Shown: one piece after another, positions 21,348 through 30,926 of the stretch | Layout of the letters: each line of letters begins with the position of its first letter | Numbering within the stretch: position 1 is the stretch's first letter | NCBI GenBank assembly: GCA_029582165.1 | Contig: CM055888.1 | Location: 18,915,501-18,979,500 of the forward strand | Direction of reading: 5' to 3' | DNA from: Portulaca oleracea | Taxonomy: Eukaryota > Streptophyta > Magnoliopsida > Caryophyllales > Portulacaceae | Length of the DNA stretch: 64,000 nucleotides | Notes under the pieces: generated by a model | Databases searched by the model: none | Told to the model about the DNA's origin: nothing | Seen by the model: only the letters and a program-made list of their open reading frames with translations | Position numbers and translations under genes: made by a program

Positions 21348-22680
21348 TAACATTGTGACATTCATGAAGGCCGAATATCATGAATTCCAAGAGCATAAAG
21401 ATCTTATTCTAGCAAACTTGGAGGAAGAAGAAGCGACCCCAACACATGAGCATGCACGTCTCAAACCTCTTTTGGAACGTTTCAAACATTTGTTCCCAAA
21501 AGAGATGCCGAATGGGTTGCCACCAAGAAGAGATATTGAGCACAAGATAGATCTTGTTCCGCGTTCTATGCTCCCCAACAAGCCAGCCTATCGAATGAAT
21601 CCAACAGATGCTCAAGAAGTTCAAAGGCAAGTGGATGAACTTCTATCAAAAGGCTTGGTTCGTGAAAGTTTGAGTCCATGTGCCGTTCCAGTCTTACTTG
21701 TTCCAAAGAAAGATGGATCTCAAAGAATGTGTAAGGATTGCCGAGCTATAAACAAGATCACAATCAAGTATAGATTCCCAATTCCATGCCTTGAGGATCT
21801 ACTTGATAAGTTACATGGAAGTGTTGTGTTCTCCAAAGTCAATTTGAGAAGTGGATATCATCAAATAAGAATTCATGAAGGAGATGAGTGGAAAACGACA
21901 TTCAAGACCAAGGAAGGGTTATATGAGTGGCTTGTGATGCCATTTGGTCTTACAAATGCACCATCTACTTTCATGCGTTTAATGAATCATGTATTGAAGC
22001 CTCTTATTGGCAAATGTGTTGTAGTTTACTTTGATGATATTCTTGTGTATAGTAGAAGTGAGCATGAGCATGTAAAGTATCTAGAGTTGGTTATGTACAT
22101 CTTGGAAAAGGAGCAACTCTACGCCAACATGGAGAAGTGCCACTTTTTCTCATCCAAGATCGTGTTCCTTGGATATGTTCTCTCAAAAGATGGCATTCAA
22201 GTTGATAAGGAGAAGGTGAAAGCTATTCAAGAGTGGCCTACACCAACATCTATTCATGAAGTACGAAGTTTCCATGATTTAGCTTCGTTTTATAGAAGGT
22301 TTATAAGGAATTTTAGCTCCATTCTTGCACCTATGACCGAGTTATTGAAAAAGAAGGAGTTTTCATGGAGTAAAGGTGCTAATGAAGCTTTCGAGTTGAT
22401 TAAGGGGAAATTGTGTCATGCACCTATTCTTGCATTACCTTGTTTTGATAAAATGTTTGAAGTTTAAGTTGATGCAAGTGGAGTTGGAATTGGAGCCGTG
22501 TTATCACAAGAAGGCCGACCTCTTGCTTTCTTTAGTGAGAAATTGAATGAAGCCAAAAGGAAGTATAGTACATATGATAAGGAGTTCTATGCAATTATAA
22601 GAGCTCTTGAACATTGGCGACACTATCTTCTAAGTGGTCAGTTCATTCTACATAGTGATCATCAAGCTCTTAAGTTCATT
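21348..22680 (+). pseudogene. Reverse transcriptase and RNase H of element 2
   Basis: The frame 21355-22467 encodes a complete Ty3/gypsy [77 protein letters not shown], and the catalytic YFDD at 22027-22038. In the first Asp motif FSKVDL reads FSKVNL, a likely inactivating change. A G-to-T change makes TAA at 22465-22467 just before the RNase H Asp ([12 protein letters not shown]). RNase H continues in frame to another nonsense codon at 22681-22683. Confidence 0.9.
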
Positions 22681-23725
22681 TAAGGGCAACACAAGTTGAA
22701 TCCAAGACACGCCAAATGGGTAGAGTTTAGACTTCGTTGTTGGTCTACCAAGAACTCAAAGGGGCAAAGATTCTATTATGGTGGTCGTTGATAGGTTTTC
22801 AAAGATGGCACATTTCATTCCATGCCATACCACCTATGATGCTACTAAAGTTACATATCTATATTTTAAAGAAGTAGTGAAGTTACATTATATCCCTAAG
22901 ACCATGGTAAGTGATAGAGATTCAAAGTTCCTTAGTCATTTTTGGCTAACGTTGTGGAAGAAGCTTGGTACAAAATTGAAGTTTAGCACCGCTTGTCATC
23001 CACAAACGGATGGACAAACTGAAATTACCAACCGAACTTTGGGAGCTCTACTTCGAATCTTAGTGAGCAAAGATAAGAAAGGGTGGGATACTCTTTTATG
23101 TCATGCTGAATTTGCTTTCAATCGAAGTCCAAGTAAAGCCACGGGATTGTCACCTTTTCAAGTGGTTTATGGAAGGAACCCTCTCCAACCTATGGATCTT
23201 ACACCTATTTCTACTTCAACAAAGTTTAGCTTTGAAGCTAACAAAAGAGTGGAAGAGATTAAGAAGCTACATAAAGAAGTTCGTGAGAAAATCTTGAAGT
23301 ATACACAAGATGTTGCTAGTAGAGTGAATAAATCAAGGAAGAAGGTTGTATTTGAACCGGGAGAGCTTGTTTGGATTCACTTGAAGAAAGATTTCCTTCA
23401 AAGAGGAGATGGTCCTTATGAAGTTTTGGAAAGGATTGGTGACAATACTTATAAGTTACAACTTGGTGAAGACTATGAAGGGAGTTGTACATACAATGTG
23501 AGTGATCTCAAGCCCTATTATGGAAATAATGAAGAACTTCCTAGTTTGAGGACAAACTCTTTTCAACTAGGGGGGAATGATGTAGATTTGGTCCCAAATA
23601 TAGATCATGGGAGCCAAATGGTTGATTTCATACAAAAGGAGCTTCAATCACTCATGCTTATCACTCGTCCAACTAGCTTCATCAAGGGTGGTTTGGTAAT
23701 TTGCTCAATAGCTCAAGATCCATGA
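22681..23725 (+). pseudogene. Integrase of element 2, N-terminal zinc finger deleted
   Basis: At about 22722 the RNase H end (HAKWVEF) joins directly to the integrase core leader, removing roughly 450-500 bp compared with element 7; a GAGT microhomology lies at the join. From about 22774 the core is well kept: VVVDRFSKMAHFIPCHTTYD, VSDRDSKFLSHFWLTLWKKL, ACHPQTDGQTEITNRTL, giving the D, D, E triad. The C-terminal part has FEPGELVWIHLKKDF and NVSDLKPYY. The frame crosses the 3' LTR start and ends at 23725 after 148 nt of LTR. Confidence 0.88.
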
Positions 23726-24440
23726 AGATGTTGTGAAAGTCATCCTAGCATCAAATGATCTACATCAAAGGAGCTTCACAATGGCTTTTGAATCTTTGAA
23801 TTTGGACAAGAATAGAGCAAGTTATCATTGTTTTAATCTAGCTTATGTACATTTGTTTCTTTATGATGTCATACTTGTATTAGATGATGTAAGTTAGATG
23901 CACCCCTTTTCTTGATTTGTACACGCCAAGGGGGTCCTTCATTTAGTATAAATAGACCCCTTGGGTGCTTTGTAATCACACATTATTCAATAATACAATA
24001 CAAATCAAATTCAACATGTTTCTCTCTAGCTTTTGTGCTAGTTTTGTTTCTCTTGAGGGAGAATCGACTACTTCTAGCCTTGGGTTGGCATCCTTGGTGG
24101 TGATAGGTAGCATAGAAGAGTTCTTGAAGGTGGTGTGACTATATCCTTCCAAGATCTTCTCGCCATTATCAATCGTTCATCAATTCGTGAGTTTCTCTTT
24201 GTATTTCATTGATCTTGTTTTGTTTCAATCCCAAGATTCATTTGAATATCATTCTATCATTCAAAGAAACTTACATTCCAATCATTTCCACATTCATTTT
24301 CATTCATTCGTTCGTCCATTTCATCCATCCATTCATCCATTTCATTCGTTTCATTCATTCATTCATTCAAACTTAAAGAACCATGTTAAAGATCCTTAGC
24401 TTTTGTATAATTTGATCATCCTTGGTCTCATTATACATCA
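23578..24440 (+). repeat. 3' LTR of element 2 (863 bp)
   Basis: Preceded by the purine tract ACTAGGGGGGAA. The TATA box near 23947 lies in an intact CCAAGGGGGTC / GACCCCTTGG pair. It ends TTATACATCA and is followed by ATGAG. Confidence 0.94.
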
Positions 24441-24449
24441 ATGAGGTTT

Positions 24450-24460
24450 GGTATTTTATA
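24450..24460 (-). promoter_or_regulatory. TATA box of the PMD gene, cut off from its leader
   Basis: TATAAAATACC on the minus strand lies 5 to 15 bases beyond the ATGAG duplication. Before element 2 inserted it would have been about 25-30 nt upstream of the CT-rich leader that begins at about 9375 and leads to the ATG at 9277. Confidence 0.5.
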
Positions 24461-24654
24461 GAAATGTTGAGTGAATATGAACCGCTCGTTTCTAGGACCC
24501 GCCTCGAGATGCCAAATGCGTTTCATTGGCCGAAAATCCAAAGGTCATCCCTTTGCTACCCAAAGAGGAGACCGAGCTGTGTGGCACCCTCTCGTCAACA
24601 CAAATGCATGGCCCACCATTGATTCCCTTCACGAAAAAAAGGAAAAAAAGGGGC

Positions 24655-24753
24655 CAAAACCCGCGCGGGTTTTGAGCACCCTACAGGCCCATTTTCGCAG
24701 CTCAGCGCTTTTTAATGGCCCAGCAGGAGTCATAAAACCCGCACGGGTTTTAT
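24655..24753. repeat. Two palindromic motif copies upstream of the PMD promoter
   Basis: 24655-24674 is a perfect 20-nt palindrome with CAAAA/TTTTG arms. 24732-24753 has ATAAAA/TTTTAT arms around CCCGCACGGG (one central mismatch). GGGCC, AGGCCC and GGCCC words flank them. Confidence 0.9.
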
Positions 24754-24891
24754 ACCGACACAAAATTTTTTCAGCGACCAAAATTCAGCAGCCCAAGTTC
24801 CTGCGACCCAAGGATCCCCAACATTTAGGTAAAAATCTGAACCCATTTGCATTTTTGCGAAAACTAATATTTACTTTTCTGATGTTTTTCA

Positions 24892-25350
24892 GGTTGCCAC
24901 ATAAAAGAGCACCATCATCCGGTCACCGCTGAAAGGGACCATCTATCGTCAGGTTGCCATACAAAAGAGCACCATCATCGGGTCGCCGCTAAAAAGGGAC
25001 TATCTATCATCCGGTTGCCACACAAAAGAGCATCAACAGTGACAGTCGTCCAACGGTCGCCACCTAAAGGCCTCCATCGATGTCGTCAACGATAGTCGTC
25101 AAACGGTCGCCACCTAAAGGCCTCCAACGATGTCGTTTAAACGGGTTCCACATAAAGGTCTCCAACGACATCTTCAGCATCAGTCGTCCAACGGTTACCA
25201 TCTAAAGGTTACCTATAACCTCATCAACAGCAGCAGTCGTCCAAACGAATTCCACCTAAAGGTCTACAACGACATCTTCAGCAGCAGTCGTCCAACGGTT
25301 GCCATCAAAAGGTTACCGACGACGTCATCAGCCGGTCGCCATATAAAAGA
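24892..25350 (+). repeat. Tandem repeat array before the 3' LTR of the Tat-like element
   Basis: Two related unit types follow each other. About two to three units of roughly 60 bp contain GGTTGCCAC.TAAAAGAGCACCATC. After them come about six units of roughly 50-60 bp built on GTCGTCCAACGGTCGCCACC and TAAAGGCCTCCAACGA. Units diverge by several bases. Such arrays near the 3' LTR are known in Retand and Ogre elements. Confidence 0.75.
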
Positions 25351-25412
25351 GCACTGCCAGCATCAAGACAGACATCAAGTCTACTTGACCTTCGTCCTAT
25401 TCGGACTCGATT

Positions 25413-25427
25413 AAAGTGGGGGCTCTC
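25413..25427 (+). other. Polypurine tract of the Tat-like element
   Basis: AAAGTGGGGGCTCTC lies directly before TGTAGACACC, placing the element interior to the left of this LTR. Confidence 0.65.
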
Positions 25428-27084
25428 TGTAGACACCGGGATTTACACCAATATAATCCCGACTTATCAAAAGTGTGAATAAAAACATCGAAGACTGGAT
25501 ACATCAATGGGCCAATGTAGCAAGCGATGCAAATAAATCAAAACAAGCCGACCCACTTCGAGTAGCAAAACGCTTACGGGTTTTAAGTTGAAGGAGACAA
25601 ACCAGAACCAAGACAGGCCCAAGGCGCGCCCCGGCCCAGACTCCAAAACCCGCGTGGGTTATCTATAACTAAGCGCGTCATTTTGACTTTGTCCACGTCA
25701 CCGATCTGTGTCTGGATATTATAAAACCCGCGCGGGTTTTATCTTCAAAAATCCGGCGCCAAAAATATGATCATCCTCCCTTGATATTAGCCCCATGTGC
25801 TTTGACATTGGCCTTGACTTGGAAGCTACGTGATTGCATGGCATGATTATGGGGATGTGTCCCCCATGATTTTCCCTTCTAAACCTCACCTCACTCAACT
25901 ATAAATACCCCCTCCATTCTTCCACTCATACCATCAACTATCCTTCACAACACTCATACTCTACTTAAATCTCCCCTCAAAATTTCATACTTCCATCCAT
26001 TTCATCAGCAACTCTCATAAACTACCACATTATACTCCCATTCTCACCAACTATCACCATAATTCTACCCTTACTCTCATAAACTCTCATCATACTTCTA
26101 TCATTCTCATTACTCTCATTACCATAACTCCACCAAAAATATCATCCACACACTACCATCCTAATCCTCTTACAATCATCCTTCATCTATCAAGTCACCA
26201 AGTCAAGGCGAGGTCACGATCTTCGAACGGCGCATTCGGGCTCCTAAATCAAAGAGGTTCGCTTTTATGTTTCTTAAATTATTATTATTTCAATCATGTA
26301 ACTTGTACTTTAATTTCGATTATATGTGCATATTTTATAAACCAAAAATTCCATTTTATCTTGCATGTTAAGAATTTAAACTTGCAAAATCTATTAAACT
26401 TCTCCCCGCTTTATTTCACTTTAATGTCGATTTTAGTAAAGTCCGTTTTCTAACGGGCGAATTCAAGAAGTTTTATAATTCTTGAATTTGTAATCTTACC
26501 CTGGACTTAGAATCGGGTTTCGTAGACCGGAGTTATTTCTATTATTTTTTACGGTTTGTCGATTTCCTTAAATCGGCTGGCGACTCTTTTATTCTTTTTA
26601 TAATCCGTTTAATTATTTAACATTTGAATTTACACTAAAAATAATTAAACATGACTTAACATTTCTTATTCATCACATTCAAGGTTTTAACCGAGAGAAA
26701 ATGGGCCATGAAATGGTAAAACCCGCACGGGTTTTATGGTTTCTGACCCACTTTCTCTAGCCCAGGAAAGCGGACGGCCCAGTCCAAGGACTGTCGAAAC
26801 CCGCGCGGGTTTTGACAGCTCTTGGTGGTCCGGTTGCTTTCTTTTGGGCTTGAATTTGCTGTTTGGGCCAATTTTAAGTTATATTTAATATATTTTTGGT
26901 CTAGTTTCAAGTATTTAAATAATAAAAAACGGATTTGTAAAATAAATAAAATTTCACCACCCCGAAAATGAATTTCGAAAATAAAATTATCCTTATTTAA
27001 GGATTAAGCAACCTTAGTCGGCTCCCGATCATTAAGTAAAGTATCACGGAGAAAAGTGGTCTCACTTTTTCCCGGGGTCCTACA
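25428..27084 (+). repeat. 3' LTR of the Tat-like element (1657 bp)
   Basis: It begins TGTAGACACCGGG and ends GGGTCCTACA (TGTAG/CTACA ends). The solo LTR at 39843-41404 shares both termini and internal stretches. A TATA box (CTATAAATACC) lies near 25899. It contains five copies of the palindromic motif: degenerate at 25567-25584 and 25641-25661, perfect at 25721-25742 (ATAAAA/TTTTAT arms), one mismatch at 26717-26736, and 26791-26818 (28 nt, one wobble pair). Confidence 0.85.
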
Positions 27085-27801
27085 AATTTCAAACTATAAC
27101 CACACTAAAATTACTCAAGTAAATTACTCAAATTCACCCTAAAAATTTACATTCAAAAGACAATTCTAAATCGAATTTCAAACCCTAAACTTGACTAACA
27201 CTAAACACTACCCTAAATTTGAATTTCAAACCATAACCACACTAAAATTACTAAAATAAATTACTCAAATACAACAATATATATGAATTTTACAATTAAA
27301 AATCAACAATTTAACTACAAAAATAAATTAGGGGACTCACATTGGTGGTTGCCGGAGATGTTGGCGTCGGTGGTTGCCGGAAGTGTGCGCACGATGGTCG
27401 CCGGTGGTCGTCGGTGGTCGCAGTGTCGGCCAGCGTCCACGGTGGTGGCCGGAGTGAAGGTGGTTGGGGCGGTGGTTGGGGTCGGGGTGTGAGAGGAATG
27501 AGCGAGATGGAGAGAGAAAGAGCAGCGTTTCGAATTGTATTCTGCCCGTTGCGTCATTAAAAAGGCCAGCGACCTATAGCCAGATACCGATACCGTATTG
27601 GTCGTTGGCTTAGCGACCGATATAACTCCAGACGAAATTAATATTACCGTTGTCGTATTTATTGAGCCTCGCGACCGATACCCAGCGACCGATAAAGTGA
27701 GCATTGCGACCGATACCGTATCGGTCCCTGCGTGTCGGTCGCCCGTGTCAATCCGAGCGACCGGTACATATCAGTCGCCCCAGACGTTTCATGTTGTAGT
27801 G
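27085..27801 (-). mobile_element. Terminus of a CACTA (En/Spm-type) DNA transposon
   Basis: On the minus strand a CACTACAACATGAAACG terminus starts at 27801. It is followed to about 27566 by subterminal repeats of CGACCGATA and CGGTCGC in both orientations, including a 19-nt palindrome GACCGATAC-C-GTATCGGTC near 27710. Next inward is G-rich GCCGG/GGTGG sequence (27340-27490) and AT-rich sequence in which AACCACACTAAAATTAC occurs twice (about 27099 and 27233). The other terminus was not found; the Tat-like LTR joins at 27084. No transposase is recognisable. Confidence 0.6.
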
Positions 27802-28317
27802 AGGCAAAGGTAGAGGACTTGTACATGACAAAGAGCATCACCAACAAGTATCGCCTGAAGGAGAAGCTCTCAGGCTACGAATGCCTGAAGGTACTCCTAT
27901 GCAGTCTCATCTTAATGAGTTTGATTCTGTTATTACTGACTTAGAATCTATGAATATTATGTATGATGATAAGGATAAGTCTATACAGCTGATTTTGCCC
28001 ATATCACCATCATATAAACAATTTAAGGAGATCATGCTCTATGGAAACTCTAGTTCCCTAAACCTTAGTGAAGTTTGATAATGATGGTGATAGGGGCACA
28101 GAGCAGGCTATTGAGGCCTTGAATGTCAGGGGTAGGGACAATGACTGCAGGTGGAACGGTAATAGAGGGAAGTTTATACATCGTTCAAAATCTAAGAATC
28201 CTTGCAGGGCGGTAAAGATAACCAATCTAATCCTGGTAACTTAAATTGTGTTGAGTCTGAGTTATATAGAGAGGGGTTCATTGCAATGGATGATGCCCTA
28301 GCTACTACCTTAGGTAG
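27802..28317 (+). pseudogene. Ty1/copia Gag remnant
   Basis: VEDLYMTKSITNKYRLKEKL and, after a one-base frame change at about 27877, RMPEGTPMQSHLNEFDSVIT and DDKDKSIQLILPISPSYKQF match the UBN2-type Gag of copia elements (LY..KS..N...LK..L / M.EG....HL.EF). An RSKSKN basic stretch at about 28185 suggests the approach to the zinc knuckle. It is cut on the left by the CACTA terminus and on the right by element 8 at 28318. Confidence 0.75.
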
Positions 28318-29035
28318 TGATGGAGGTCCTCCATCAGAACCAGCATTAGGAGTAGCAACGACCTCACCAACATCAGCATTGAGGCCATCATCAACCACAT
28401 CAAACACTGACATCCAAGAGTGCTTTATGATGGTCCAACAAGTCATGAGGTCGTCCAACAACAGCAGCATCATCACCAACAGCAGCAACCAGGCAGTGAG
28501 GTTATTTCTCAATTCCATATCTTTGGATTGAGGTCCTCCATAAAGACTTCATTTCCGAGCTGTTGAGGTCTTTTCCAGCTTGTGAGGTGAACTAACGGCT
28601 ATGTAATAATGAAAACGCGCTTTTTATTTTATTTCCTTTTATTTTGATGTTATCCAGTTTGTAATGAGGCTTAATTAGCTTGCTAAGTTAGTTAAGTAGC
28701 TTAAGCTTAATTAGTGAGTTTCTTGAGCAAGGGGAAACCCTTAATCATCCAGCTCAACCCTAGCTTTATATAGCTTGTAATTGGCAGCTTGAGGTCATTA
28801 TCTATCAGTGAAATTAATAGCATTTTGAGTGCCTTGATTGAGCCTCTTGTTTGTGAGTGACGTTAAACTCTCATTTTTGGTTAATTCTACTACAGTAGTA
28901 AGGATTTGGCAATCCTTGTGGTGGGTGTAGAGCTTGATAATCTCGATGGTGGTGTGCCTGTATCCATTGAGGTCATCCAGTCCATTGCCCTTGATGTTCT
29001 AGCTGTGGTGGGTCTGTATCAGCTTGAGCCTCAAG

Positions 29036-29848
29036 TGATGTATAATGAGACCAAAGATGATCAAATTATACACAAGATAAGGATCTTTAAAAACCAAGAT
29101 AAGAATCTTGCTTCTCAAAGTTCTTAAGGTTCGAAAATGGGATTGAAATGAATGGAAAAGATGGAAAAGAACTATGGGAAATGGTTACCAAAATGTTGAT
29201 GATGGACGAACGGATGAATGATCGAATGCTTGGATGAACAACAATGGCGACTTGAAGCTTCTTGGAAGGATAAAGGCACACCACCTTCAAGAGATCTTCA
29301 ATTCCTTCCTATCACCACCAAGGATGCCAACCTTGGATAGAAGAAGGGAGATAGTTTCGTTCTCCCTCAAGAGAAACGAGAATGACTAGCACAAAACTAG
29401 AGAGAAAAACATCATGTGTTTACTTGTATTTGATTTATGAATGAATGAATTACAAGGCACCCTAAGGGGTCTATTTATACTACTAGAGGCCCCCTTTAGG
29501 CGTGTACAAAACAAGAAATGAGCCTTTTAGGGCTTACATCATCTACTCTAATGATTACATCATAAAGAAAACAATGAACTAAGCTAGATTACAAATGATG
29601 ATAACTTGCTCTATACTTAACCAATTTTAAAGATTCTTGAACCATTAGAAAGCTCTTGGAATGTAGAACATTTCACTCTAGGACACTTTCCTTGGTAGCT
29701 TCATGGTTCTTGAGTTAGAGAGCAAATCATCACTCCTTCATGGTTAAGATCATTCGAATGTAGACCAAATGTGATAGTTTCAAGCTCTTTATCAATGTAG
29801 CTAAGTACTTGGCTTCCATGATGTAGGTTTGGAACCAAATCTACATCA
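29036..29848 (-). repeat. 3' LTR of element 5 (813 bp)
   Basis: In element orientation it opens TGATGTAG..TTTGG and the inverted CCAAA..CTACATCA, ends TATACATCA, and its first 148 nt continue the integrase frame to a stop at 29701. The purine tract is on the minus strand at 29849-29862. Confidence 0.94.
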
Positions 29849-30926
29849 TTCCCCCCTAGTTGAAAAGAGTTTGTCCTCAAACTAGGAAGTTCTCCAATAT
29901 CTCCATAAAAGGGCTTGAGATCACTCACATTAAAAGTGAAACCCCCTTCATAGTCTTCTCCAAGTTGCAATTTATATACGTTATCACCAATCTTCTCCAA
30001 AACTTTATAAGGACCATCTCCTCTTGGTGCAAGCTTACATTTCCTTTTAGAAGGAAATCTTTCTTTCTTCAAGTGAATCCAAACAAGGTCTCCCGGCTCA
30101 AATACAACCTTCTTCCTTGATTATTCACCCTACTTGATACATTTGAGGTATACTTCTCAATTTTAGCTCGAACCTCCTCATGTAGCTTCTTAATCTCTTC
30201 CACCCTTTTGTTAGCTTCAAAACTAAACTTTGTTGATGTAGAGATGGGCGTGAGATCCATAGGTTGGAGAGGGTTCCTTCCATAAACAACTTGAAAAGGT
30301 GACAACCCTGTGGCTTTACTTGGACTTCGATTGAAGGCAAATTCAGTATGACATAGAAGAGTATCCCAACCCTTCTTGTCTTTACTCACCAATATTGGAA
30401 GAAGAGTTCCCAAAGTTCGATTAGTCACTTCGGTTTGTCCATCCATTTGTGGATGACATGCGGTGCTAAACTTCAATGTCGTACCAAGATTCTTCCATAA
30501 AGTAAGCCAAAAATGACTAAGGAACTTGGAATCTCGATCACTTACCATGGTCTTTGGAATGCCATGTAGCTTCACTATTTCTTCAAAATAAAGATTTGCA
30601 ACCTTAGTAGCATCATAAGTAGTATGGCATGGAATAAAATGAGCCATCTTGGAAAATCTATCAACGACCACCATAATAGAATCCTTGCCTCTTTGTGTTC
30701 GTGGTAGACCAACAACGAAGTCTAGGCTCACGTCTTCCCATCGATGATGTGGAATGGGCAAAGGAGTATACAACCCTTGTGGCAAAGCATGTGCCTTTGC
30801 GATATTGCAAGTATTACATCTCTTTACCATATGCTCAACATCTTTAATCATGCTTGGCCAAAAATAATGCTCCTTCATCATAAGGTAGGTCTTTTCAATT
30901 CCAAAGTGACCATGAGGATCCTCCAT
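29701..30926 (-). pseudogene. Integrase of element 5 (two frameshifts)
   Basis: Frame 30926-30069 carries the zinc finger (HFGIEKTYLMMKEHYFWPSM with RCNTCNIAKAH) and the core: VVVDRFSKMAHFIPCHTTYD, VSDRDSKFLSHFWLTLWKNL, ACHPQMDGQTEVTNRTL, so D, D and E are present. A 2-nt deletion near 30920 separates it from the upstream frame. A one-base loss in an A run at about 30122 shifts the C-terminal part to the frame 30072-29701 (RGDGPYKVLEKIGDNVYKLQ, FNVSDLKPFYGD). That frame ends 148 nt inside the LTR with CSLTQEP. No chromodomain is visible. Confidence 0.9.

Larger units (their letters stand above)
9392..24440 (+). mobile_element. Element 2: Ty3/gypsy element carrying elements 3 and 4
   Basis: LTRs at 9392-10261 and 23578-24440 flank the element. 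The target duplication ATGAG is present at 9387-9391 and 24441-24445. Internally, gag is interrupted at 11331 by element 3 and the PR-RT linker at 16132 by element 4; both interruptions carry clean 5-bp duplications. Without the two insertions the element is about 5.8 kb. It is inactive: frameshifts in gag and protease, two nonsense codons, and a deletion spanning RNase H to the integrase zinc finger. The LTRs differ at about ten positions plus a 7-nt indel by eye. Confidence 0.95.
4522..27084 (+). mobile_element. Old Tat-like LTR element (right part), split by elements 1 and 2
   Basis: The pieces 4522-9391 and 24446-27084 belong together. Removing element 2 with one copy of its ATGAG target duplication rejoins them. 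The right end is a 1657-bp LTR (25428-27084) with a polypurine tract immediately to its left. Five bases each side of this LTR do not match (CTCTC versus AATTT), so it is a 3' LTR and not a solo LTR. Left of it are tandem repeats and two genes on the minus strand. Cargo genes antisense to the element, and tandem repeats before the 3' LTR, are known from Tat-lineage elements (Grande, Ogre, Retand). No gag or pol of this element is in the window, so lineage is an inference. Confidence 0.65.

Noticed and set aside
25428..27084. Reading this LTR as a solo LTR like 39843-41404
   Set aside because: Flanking 5-mers do not match and a polypurine tract precedes it, so it is a 3' LTR.
27315..27704. 129-codon minus-strand frame in the CACTA terminus
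   Set aside because: It crosses G-rich low-complexity and the subterminal repeats; composition explains it.
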